Assembly (NCBI GenBank): GCA_021776755.1 | Contig: JAJFFI010000241.1 | Coordinates: 1-7,673, forward strand | Origin: Alphaproteobacteria bacterium | GTDB taxonomy: Bacteria; Pseudomonadota; Alphaproteobacteria; JAJFFI01 | Reading direction: 5' to 3' | DNA: 7,673 bases | Part shown: in pieces, positions 1 to 5,187 of the stretch | How the letters are laid out: every line of letters starts with the position of its first letter | Numbering within the stretch: position 1 is the stretch's first letter | Position numbers and translations under genes: made by a program | Notes under the pieces: generated by a model | Databases searched by the model: none | What the model was told of the DNA's origin: nothing | The model's input: only the letters and a program-made list of their open reading frames with translations

Positions 1-184
1 CCGCATCGAGCAGTCCCTGGTTTTGCATCATCTCGGCGTACCACTTGGTCGAAAAGCCCGCCCAGACGGTGACGAGCTTCGATTCGTTGAAGCTGAAAAT
101 GATGAGCAGCGCGATCGGCAGATAGAGAAACAGCATCCCGAGGATGAGCGCCGTGCCGGTGAACCAGGTGAGGCCGCTTCGCAT
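1..184 (-). CDS. potI: PotI-like polyamine ABC transporter permease (partial, N-terminal 61 codons)
   Basis: This is the second inner-membrane permease of a putrescine-type ABC importer and would pair with PotH to form the channel. Only the N-terminus is present; the gene runs off the left edge. Translating from the ATG at 184 gives MRSGLTWFTG, then one hydrophobic segment at about residues 8-32. The block NESKLVTVWAGFSTKWY follows, which matches the SSKLVTVWAGWSTRWY stretch of E. coli PotI as I recall it. The start is supported by an AGGGG Shine-Dalgarno-like sequence five bases upstream. The potH stop lies only 8 bp before it, so the two permeases are almost certainly co-transcribed and translationally linked. 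The EAA loop that contacts the ATPase would lie outside the window, so an intact gene cannot be confirmed. Identification is good for the family; the substrate comes from the neighbours. Confidence 0.9.
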   Translation of the reverse strand, partial: MRSGLTWFTGTALILGMLFLYLPIALLIIFSFNESKLVTVWAGFSTKWYAEMMQNQGLLDA

Positions 185-192
185 CGCAGCCC

Positions 193-1101
193 CTATCCGT
201 CCCGCTCGGCGAGCCGTGCCTGGTGGCGCTGGAACAGCACGATCGGGATCACGAGCACGAGCAGCAGGATGACGGCCACCGCCGATGACAGCGGCCAGTC
301 GCGGTTCGAGAAAAACTCGACCCAGAGCGTCTTGCCGATCATGAGCGTTTCCGAACCTCCAAGGAGGTCTGGAATGACGAATTCGCCCACCGCCGGGATG
401 AAAACCAGGAAGCAGCCCGCGATGATACCCGGCAGCGAGAGCGGCACGGTGATGAGCCAGAAGGCCTTCAGCGGGTGACAGCCCAGATCGGAGGCTGCCT
501 CGAGCAGGCTCCGGTCCATCTTCTCGAGGCTCGCATAGAGTGGCAGCACCATGAACGGCAGATAGGAATAGACGATGCCGATATAGACCGCGACGTTGGT
601 GTTGAGGATCGTCAACGGCGCGTCGATCATGCCGATGCTTTCGAGCGCCAGGTTGAGCAGCCCTTCTTTTTTGAGAATGCCGATCCAGGCGTAGACCCGG
701 ATCAGGAATGAGGTCCAGAACGGCAGGATCACGAGCATCAGGAGGGCGGCCCGCCACTGCACCGGCGCGCGGGCCATGCCGTAGGCGATGGGATAGCCGA
801 CGAGCAGCGTGATGATCGTCGAGAGCCCCGCGATCTGCATACTGCTGAAATAGGACCGCCAGTAGAGCGCGTCCTGGGTCAGCAGGGCATAGTTCTCAAG
901 ATCGATCCCACCCTTGAACGTGAACGGCGGAATTGCGAGAGCGATGTCGCCGAGACTGATCACAAGCACGATGAGAAACGGCGCGAGGAAAAACAGCAGC
1001 AGCCAGAGGTACGGCACCGCGATGACGGGTGCGCGGCTCCCCAGGATACGGGCGAAAAGCCCCTGCCCGGTTTTTTCAGGCTTGGTGCCGGAAGAAGCCA
1101 T
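193..1101 (-). CDS. potH: PotH-like polyamine ABC transporter permease
   Basis: Inner-membrane permease of the putrescine/spermidine importer, 302 residues. About six hydrophobic segments are visible, roughly at residues 26-48, 86-110, 117-139, 165-189, 220-242 and 271-291. Before them is a short polar N-terminus of about 25 residues, as in PotH rather than the shorter PotI. The coupling-helix EAA motif is clear at residues 201-220 (EAASDLGCHPLKAFWLITVP) with its conserved glycine at 207; this loop docks on PotG. The segment FVIPDLLGGSETLMIG (241-256) is a typical PotB/PotH signature. The ATG overlaps the potG stop by one base (TAATG), a classic translational-coupling arrangement, and the stop is 8 bp before potI. 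No defect is seen. By family alone it could be PotB of a PotABCD system; the PotF and PotG partners favour PotH. Confidence 0.95.
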   Translation of the reverse strand: MASSGTKPEKTGQGLFARILGSRAPVIAVPYLWLLLFFLAPFLIVLVISLGDIALAIPPFTFKGGIDLENYALLTQDALYWRSYFSSMQIAGLSTIITLLVGYPIAYGMARAPVQWRAALLMLVILPFWTSFLIRVYAWIGILKKEGLLNLALESIGMIDAPLTILNTNVAVYIGIVYSYLPFMVLPLYASLEKMDRSLLEAASDLGCHPLKAFWLITVPLSLPGIIAGCFLVFIPAVGEFVIPDLLGGSETLMIGKTLWVEFFSNRDWPLSSAVAVILLLVLVIPIVLFQRHQARLAERDG

Positions 1102-2276
1102 TACGCGCTGAGCACGACGGCGTCGCCCGGCCGCCAGGTCATATGGACGGTGTCTTCCCAGCTGATGGCGCGGGCCTGGGCACGGGTGCGGTTGGTCTGG
1201 GCGACAGTGACCATCTTTCCGCTGGCGAGCTTCACGTGGAAGATCGAGTGGCTGCCGAGATAGCCGATATCCCAGACTTCGCCGGTCATGCAGTTGGCCT
1301 TCGCGTCCTTCGGTTTGTCATGGGAGATCGAGAGCTTCTCGGGCCGGACCGCGACCCAGACCGAGCCTGACGGATCGTGGCTCGCGTCTTCCTGGGCGGG
1401 CGTCGGCGTTGCCTCGATGGGGCAGCCGGCCTCGGGACTCTCGATGCGCAGCATGTCGGGCGTGGTCTCGGCGACCTTGCCCTCGAAGACATTCACATCG
1501 CCGATGAATTCAGCGACGTAACGGGAGCCCGGCGCTTCATAAATGTCGGTCGGGGTCGAGGTCTGGACGATCCGGCCGTGGTCCATCACCGCGATCCGGT
1601 GCGACATCGTCATCGCCTCTTCCTGGTCGTGGGTCACGATGATGAAGGTGATGCCGACCTGCTCCTGGATGTTGACCAGTTCGAATTGCGTTTCCTCGCG
1701 GAGTTTCTTGTCGAGCGCGCCCAGGGGTTCATCGAGCAAAAGCGTTTTCGGCCGTTTGACAAGGCTTCGGGCGAGCGCGACACGCTGCTTCTGCCCGCCC
1801 GAAAGCTGGTGCGGTTTGCGGCTCCGGAACTGGCCGAGATGGACAAGATTGATGACGTCGTCGACGCGCTGGGCAACTTCGTCTTTCGGCAATCCGTCCT
1901 GTTCGAGGCCGAAGGCGATGTTCTTCTCCACCGTCATGTGCGGGAACAGCGCGTAGGACTGGAACATCATGTTGACCGGGCGCCGGTGCGGCGGCACCCG
2001 CGAGACGTCCTGGCCCGCGATCAGGATGCTTCCCTCGGAGGGCGCCTCGAAACCCGCGAGCATGCGGAGGATCGTGGTCTTGCCGCAACCCGACGGTCCC
2101 AGCAGCGAGAAGAATTCGCCCTCGAAGATATTGAGCGTGAGGTTGTCGACGGCGGTGAAGTCGCCGAACCGCTTGGTCACACCGTCAAGACGGACATGCG
2201 GCACCGCTGCGGGATCTTCCCAAGGGGCCCAGCCCGCAGAGGCGGGCCCTTTGGTGGCTTTTTCGGAGCTCGCCAT
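1101..2276 (-). CDS. potG: PotG-like polyamine ABC transporter ATP-binding protein
   Basis: Cytoplasmic ATPase that powers the polyamine importer; 391 residues, close to E. coli PotG. Motifs in order: Walker A GPSGCGKTT (60-68), Q-loop Gln106 in MMFQSYALFPHMTVE, ABC signature LSGGQ (158-162), Walker B LLLDEP (179-184, catalytic Glu183), D-loop GALDKK, and H-loop His216 in VTHDQEEAMTM. From about residue 255 the FIGDVNVFEG segment leads into a C-terminal TOBE-type regulatory domain, including VAVRPEKLSIS at 308-318. The residues NMMFQSYALFPHMTVE and RKPHQLSGGQ match PotG closely. The N-terminus has about 27 extra residues ahead of the ATPase core, including WAPWEDP, which is usual for this group and supports the ATG at 2276. 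No Shine-Dalgarno sequence precedes that ATG, which is odd beside the strong one of potF. The gene sits 63 bp after potF and overlaps potH by one base. Confidence 0.96.
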   Translation of the reverse strand: MASSEKATKGPASAGWAPWEDPAAVPHVRLDGVTKRFGDFTAVDNLTLNIFEGEFFSLLGPSGCGKTTILRMLAGFEAPSEGSILIAGQDVSRVPPHRRPVNMMFQSYALFPHMTVEKNIAFGLEQDGLPKDEVAQRVDDVINLVHLGQFRSRKPHQLSGGQKQRVALARSLVKRPKTLLLDEPLGALDKKLREETQFELVNIQEQVGITFIIVTHDQEEAMTMSHRIAVMDHGRIVQTSTPTDIYEAPGSRYVAEFIGDVNVFEGKVAETTPDMLRIESPEAGCPIEATPTPAQEDASHDPSGSVWVAVRPEKLSISHDKPKDAKANCMTGEVWDIGYLGSHSIFHVKLASGKMVTVAQTNRTRAQARAISWEDTVHMTWRPGDAVVLSA

Positions 2277-2289
2277 TTGGGCGGGATCG

Positions 2290-2332
2290 GGCAGCCGGCG
2301 CAGGCTCCCTTGCGGGCGCCCGCGCCGTTGCC
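2290..2332 (-). promoter_or_regulatory. Hairpin in the potF-potG gap
   Basis: The 63 bp between the potF stop and the potG start can fold in the transcript. GGCA (2290-2293) pairs with TGCC (2329-2332) and GGCGC (2297-2301) pairs with GCGCC (2322-2326). The loop contains most of a perfect 12-base palindrome, GCGGGCGCCCGC, at 2312-2323, which could form an alternative structure. No T-run follows on the minus strand, so this is not a standard terminator. Inference: like the structured gaps after binding-protein genes in other ABC operons, it may protect the potF 3' end and lower expression of potGHI relative to potF. Confidence 0.45.
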
Positions 2333-2339
2333 GCGGCCC

Positions 2340-3452
2340 CTACTGGCCGGTTTTGACCCGGGTCCAGGCGCGGGTTACCACGCGCTGCACCTTCGGTTCA
2401 TAGGCGGTGGTCGTATAAAGTTTCTCGAGTACTTCCTCGCTCGGATAGACCGCCGGATCCTCCATCACTTCCTTTTCAAGAAGCTCCTGGGAGGCCTTGT
2501 TGCCGTTGGCATAGAAGACATAGTTCGACGCCTTCGCGATGACGTCGGGGCGCATCATGTAGTCGATGAACTTGTGCGCGTTCTCGGGGTGCGGCGCGTC
2601 CTTCGGAATTGCCAGCATGTCGAACCACATCAGCGCGCCCTCTTTCGGAATCGCATACTCGACGCTGAATTCCTTTTTCGCCTCGGCCGCGCGGTCGCGT
2701 GCCTGGAAGATGTCGCCGGACCAGCCGACGGCAATGCAGATGTCGCCATTGGCGAGCGCGTTGATGTATTCGGACGAATGAAACTTCTGAATGTTCGGGC
2801 GAACCTTCATCAAAAGCTCTTCGGCCTTCTTGATCTTCTCCGGGTCCTTGCTGTCCGGGTCCTCGCCCAGATAGCGCAGCGCCGCCGGAATGATTTCAGC
2901 CGGGGCATCAAGCACATGGATGCCGCAGTCCTTGAACTTCGAAACCACGTCCGGGTCGAAGATCATCGCCCAGCTGTCGGTCGGCGCATCCGGCATGCGC
3001 TCCTTGATCGCCTCGACGTTGTAACCGATGCCGGTCGTGCCCCACATGTAATTGACTGAATGTGCCCCGCCCGGGTCGTAGACCTCGGTCCGCTTCTGCA
3101 CCACGTCCCACATGTTCTTGAGGTTCGGGAGTTTCGCCTTGTCGAGCTTCTGGAAGACGCCGGCCTGGATCTGGCGTGACATGAAGCCCGCGCTCGGCAC
3201 CACTACGTCGTAGCCGGTCTTGCCGGCGAGCAGCTTGGTCTCGAGGATCTCGTTCGAGTCGAAGGTGTCATAGACGACCTTGATCCCGGTTTCCTTTTCG
3301 AAATCCTTGAGGACTTCCTCGTCGATATAGTCCGACCAGTTGTAGACCCGGACGACTTTCTCCTCGTCGGCGCGTGCCGGCAAACCTGCCATCGCCGCCA
3401 TTGAAATGGCGGCCGCGGCGGCTGTTGCCAGTAGCTTTGTAGTGGCTTTCAT
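2340..3452 (-). CDS. potF: PotF/SpuD/SpuE-type periplasmic polyamine-binding protein
   Basis: Periplasmic solute-binding protein that captures polyamine and delivers it to PotHI; 370 residues, the same length as E. coli PotF. Residues 1-28 form a signal peptide: Lys-rich start, hydrophobic Ala-rich core, likely cleavage after ALA-type motif ARA28 before DEE. Pocket residues align with those of PotF: Trp39, Ser40, Asp41, Tyr42 in YNWSDY; Ser87 in VPSAGF; Glu186 in DAPAE; Trp244 and Asp247 in GWSGD; Asp278; Tyr314 in VFYANGN. Three pocket positions differ: PotF Ser87 is Gly89, PotF Phe276 is Trp276, and PotF Leu348 is Thr348. Trp at 276 is the state found in spermidine binders such as PotD and SpuE, so specificity may be spermidine or mixed. 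I chose the ATG at 3452 because it begins the signal peptide and follows a strong AGGAGGG at 3460-3466, seven bases upstream. The frame stays open further upstream but without signal-peptide character. Confidence 0.95.
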   Translation of the reverse strand: MKATTKLLATAAAAAISMAAMAGLPARADEEKVVRVYNWSDYIDEEVLKDFEKETGIKVVYDTFDSNEILETKLLAGKTGYDVVVPSAGFMSRQIQAGVFQKLDKAKLPNLKNMWDVVQKRTEVYDPGGAHSVNYMWGTTGIGYNVEAIKERMPDAPTDSWAMIFDPDVVSKFKDCGIHVLDAPAEIIPAALRYLGEDPDSKDPEKIKKAEELLMKVRPNIQKFHSSEYINALANGDICIAVGWSGDIFQARDRAAEAKKEFSVEYAIPKEGALMWFDMLAIPKDAPHPENAHKFIDYMMRPDVIAKASNYVFYANGNKASQELLEKEVMEDPAVYPSEEVLEKLYTTTAYEPKVQRVVTRAWTRVKTGQ

Positions 3453-3459
3453 TACGTCT

Positions 3460-3466
3460 CCCTCCT
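3460..3466 (-). promoter_or_regulatory. Strong potF ribosome binding site
   Basis: AGGAGGG on the minus strand lies seven bases before the potF ATG. It settles the start at 3452 rather than the upstream in-frame ATG at 3596, and it is the strongest Shine-Dalgarno sequence I see in the window, in keeping with high binding-protein output. Confidence 0.8.
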
Positions 3467-3501
3467 GTGGGCGCCCGGTTCGGCGCTTTTCGGTTTTTTG
3501 G

Positions 3502-3520
3502 CCCGCGGATACCTCGCGGG
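3502..3520 (-). other. Hairpin in the potF leader
   Basis: CCCGCG (3502-3507) and CGCGGG (3515-3520) form a six-pair GC stem around a seven-base loop, about 50 bases upstream of the potF ATG. On the minus strand it is followed by a run of A, not T, so it is not a terminator for the upstream aminotransferase gene. It may be a leader structure or a mark of RNA processing; no known riboswitch is recognised. Confidence 0.35.
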
Positions 3521-3539
3521 CGGTAATCGACTGAATGCA

Positions 3540-3568
3540 ATTGAGCCTCTGGTACGAGGCCCTGTCAA
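3540..3568 (-). promoter_or_regulatory. Candidate promoter upstream of potF with an inverted repeat in the spacer
   Basis: On the minus strand a perfect TTGACA (3563-3568) is followed 17 bases later by CTCAAT (3540-3545), a weak -10 matching 3 of 6 consensus bases. The spacer and -10 hold an inverted repeat: GAGCCTC (3543-3549) and GAGGCCC (3556-3562) pair with one G-T around TGGTAC. This could be an operator overlapping a promoter that gives the transporter genes their own transcription, in a 140 bp gap with no terminator. The weak -10 keeps confidence low. Confidence 0.3.
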
Positions 3569-3592
3569 TCGGGCTTTCATTCGGATTTTCAA

Positions 3593-4969
3593 TCACCCGT
3601 CGAGATCGGCCGCAGTGCGGTCGAGAGCGCTCCCGGCGAGCTTGACGATTTCGTCAACCTGACCCCGGGACACGATGAAGGGCGGTGCAAGCACCATGGT
3701 CTCGCCGCAGGCCCGCATGACGAGCCCGAGGTCCATGCAATGGTCGCGGCAAACGCTGCCCGCGCCGAGCTTCTTGTCGAAGCGTTCAAGCGTCTTGCGG
3801 TCGGCGACCAGTTCGATCGCGCCGAGGAGCCCGATGCTGCGGACCTCCCCGACGATCGGATGATCGCCAAGCGTCGCGAGGCGCTCGGCGAAATACGGCC
3901 CGATATCGTCGGCGACCCGTGCGACCAGGTTCTCGCGCTCGATGATGTCGAGATTGGCCAGTGCCACGGCGGCCGCCGCCGGATGGCCCGAATAGGTGAA
4001 GCCGTGGACAAACTCGCCGCCCTTGTCGAAGACGGGTTTGGCGACCCGGTCGGATACCGCGACCGCGCCGAGCGGCAGATACCCCGAGGTGATGCCCTTG
4101 GCCATCGGAATGAGATCGGGTTCGATCCCGAACTGCTCGAACCCGAACCATGTGCCGGTGCGCCCGAAACCGCAGATTACCTCGTCGGCGATCAGCAGGA
4201 TGCCGTGCTTCTTGCAGATGCGGTTGATCTCAGGCCAATAGGTCTCGGGCGGGATGATGACACCCCCTGCTCCCTGCACCGGCTCGCCGATGAACGCTGC
4301 GACGTTTTCGGCGCCGAGTTCAGTGATTTTCTCGTCGAGCGCCCGGGCAGCTTTCTTGCCGAACGCGGCCGGGTCCATGTCGCGCCCTTCGCCGAACCAG
4401 TAGGGCTGCATGATGTGCTCGAACCCGTCGAGCAGCCCCGCCTGGTCGTGCATCGGCGACATCCCGCCCATGCTGGACGCCGCCAGGGTGGAGCCGTGAT
4501 AGCCGTTCTCGCGGCCGATGATGATGCGCCGGTCGGGCTCGCCCTCTAGCGCCCAGTAGTGGCGGACGAGACGCGCGATCGTGTCGTTCGCTTCCGAGCC
4601 TGAATTGACGAAGAACACGCGGTTGAAGCGCTCGGGCAGCAGGTCCGAGATGCGGGCGGCCAAGTGGATCGCCGGCGGCGTCGCGGTCTTGAAGAAGGTG
4701 TTGTAGTAGGGCAGCTCCAGCATCTGCGAATAGGCGGCGTCGGCGAGCTCCTTCCGCCCATAGCCGACATTGACGCACCAGAGTCCCGACATGCCGTCGA
4801 TATAGGTCTGGCCCTTGGCGTCCCAGAGTTCGACCCCGTCGGCGCGGGTAATGACGCGGACGCCGCCCCCTTCGCCGAGCGCCTTGGTATCGGTGAAGGG
4901 ATGCCAGTGATGCGCGCCGTCGAGAGCGTTGAGCGCGTCGTGATCGTGGAGATTTGAAAGTGCGGACAT
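3593..4969 (-). CDS. spuC: SpuC-like class III aminotransferase (putrescine/polyamine:pyruvate type)
   Basis: PLP-dependent fold-type I aminotransferase, 458 residues, normal for the omega-amino acid/diamine group. SpuC-type enzymes move the terminal amine of putrescine (or a related amine) to pyruvate, giving 4-aminobutanal on the way to GABA. Visible features: substrate-region HHWHPFTD (20-27) and SGLWCVNVGYG (61-71); phosphate-binding SGSEA (123-127); GYHGSTLAASSMGG (156-169) with the aromatic that stacks on PLP; GEPVQGAGG (228-236); Asp262 in ADEV, which contacts the pyridine nitrogen; catalytic Lys291 in MAKGITSGYLPLGA; and FTYSGHP (324-330). I chose the ATG at 4969 because GAGGAAG (4976-4982) stands nine bases upstream and the family start is close to this. 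An in-frame ATG at 5023 would add 18 unconvincing residues read through a hairpin. Placement between a glutamylpolyamine synthetase gene and potF supports a polyamine substrate. Beta-alanine or taurine:pyruvate transaminases are the alternatives by sequence. Confidence 0.9.
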   Translation of the reverse strand: MSALSNLHDHDALNALDGAHHWHPFTDTKALGEGGGVRVITRADGVELWDAKGQTYIDGMSGLWCVNVGYGRKELADAAYSQMLELPYYNTFFKTATPPAIHLAARISDLLPERFNRVFFVNSGSEANDTIARLVRHYWALEGEPDRRIIIGRENGYHGSTLAASSMGGMSPMHDQAGLLDGFEHIMQPYWFGEGRDMDPAAFGKKAARALDEKITELGAENVAAFIGEPVQGAGGVIIPPETYWPEINRICKKHGILLIADEVICGFGRTGTWFGFEQFGIEPDLIPMAKGITSGYLPLGAVAVSDRVAKPVFDKGGEFVHGFTYSGHPAAAAVALANLDIIERENLVARVADDIGPYFAERLATLGDHPIVGEVRSIGLLGAIELVADRKTLERFDKKLGAGSVCRDHCMDLGLVMRACGETMVLAPPFIVSRGQVDEIVKLAGSALDRTAADLDG

Positions 4970-4975
4970 CGTGTA

Positions 4976-4982
4976 CTTCCTC
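4976..4982 (-). promoter_or_regulatory. Aminotransferase ribosome binding site
   Basis: GAGGAAG on the minus strand, with its GAGG core nine bases from the ATG at 4969. It selects this start over the in-frame ATG at 5023, which has no comparable site. Confidence 0.7.
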
Positions 4983-4999
4983 GGTTCCGGTTGACGGGG

Positions 5000-5018
5000 C
5001 CGGGATGCGACATCCCGG
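5000..5018 (-). other. Hairpin in the aminotransferase leader
   Basis: CCGGGATG (5000-5007) and CATCCCGG (5011-5018) pair perfectly over eight bases around the triloop CGA, and after one mismatch two further G-C pairs extend it to 4997-5021. No T-run follows on the minus strand, so it is not a terminator. It lies about 30 bases upstream of the aminotransferase start, so it would be in the 5' leader if transcription starts at the TATAAT nearby, or in the operon mRNA otherwise. As DNA it is also a possible dimeric operator. Confidence 0.45.
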
Positions 5019-5042
5019 GCCATGCGGTTCGAAGAAGCGGTC

Positions 5043-5141
5043 CTACGGATTATAGCCGATGCGCGCGCACAGGATGAGCAGCTCGTCCCACCGGCTCTGG
5101 GCGAGGCTCTGGAAGTCGTGAATGACGGTTGCGCCGGTCAT
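5043..5141 (-). CDS. Possible small ORF, 32 residues, unknown function
   Basis: A short ORF on the minus strand in the otherwise empty gap between the synthetase and aminotransferase genes. It starts MTGATVIHDFQS and ends LCARIGYNP before TAG. About 28 of its 32 sense codons end in G or C, as in the real genes here, and the sequence has a helical, amphipathic look (the segment SRWDELLILC). Against it: the Shine-Dalgarno match is poor (AGGG only two bases from the ATG), it is very short, and its penultimate codons overlap a perfect TATAAT. I do not recognise the product. It could be a real small protein of the operon, the remnant of a larger gene, or chance in GC-rich DNA. Confidence 0.25.
   Translation of the reverse strand: MTGATVIHDFQSLAQSRWDELLILCARIGYNP
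5049..5077 (-). promoter_or_regulatory. Candidate promoter for the aminotransferase-pot genes
   Basis: A perfect TATAAT on the minus strand at 5049-5054, 80 bases upstream of the aminotransferase ATG, is unusual in DNA this GC-rich. At 17-base spacing the -35 position holds TCATCC (5072-5077), a poor match to TTGACA, and there is no extended -10 TG. It would therefore need an activator or an alternative sigma factor to be strong. If used, it would let spuC-potFGHI be transcribed apart from the upstream synthetase gene. Confidence 0.3.
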
Positions 5142-5187
5142 GCCCTGAAGATGCCACGTTCCAGGTCTTTTTCGCAATGGGGTGCAG

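Noticed and set aside
1377..3059. A 560-codon open frame on the plus strand, opposite potG and potF.
   Set aside because: It is antisense to two clearly identified genes, spans their gap, has a low-complexity Arg/Asp/Leu composition and no recognisable domain. Long antisense frames are expected when third positions are strongly G/C.
3502..3520. Intrinsic terminator after the aminotransferase gene.
   Set aside because: The GC stem is followed by A residues, not T residues, in the direction of transcription, so it lacks the U-tract of a terminator.
3453..3596. A 48-residue N-terminal extension of PotF from the ATG at 3596.
   Set aside because: The signal peptide begins at 3452 behind a strong ribosome site, and the extension would overlap the aminotransferase stop and cover the leader hairpins.
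3740..4549. A 269-codon plus-strand frame opposite the aminotransferase.
   Set aside because: Antisense shadow of a gene with a full set of PLP-enzyme motifs; no ribosome site or family resemblance.
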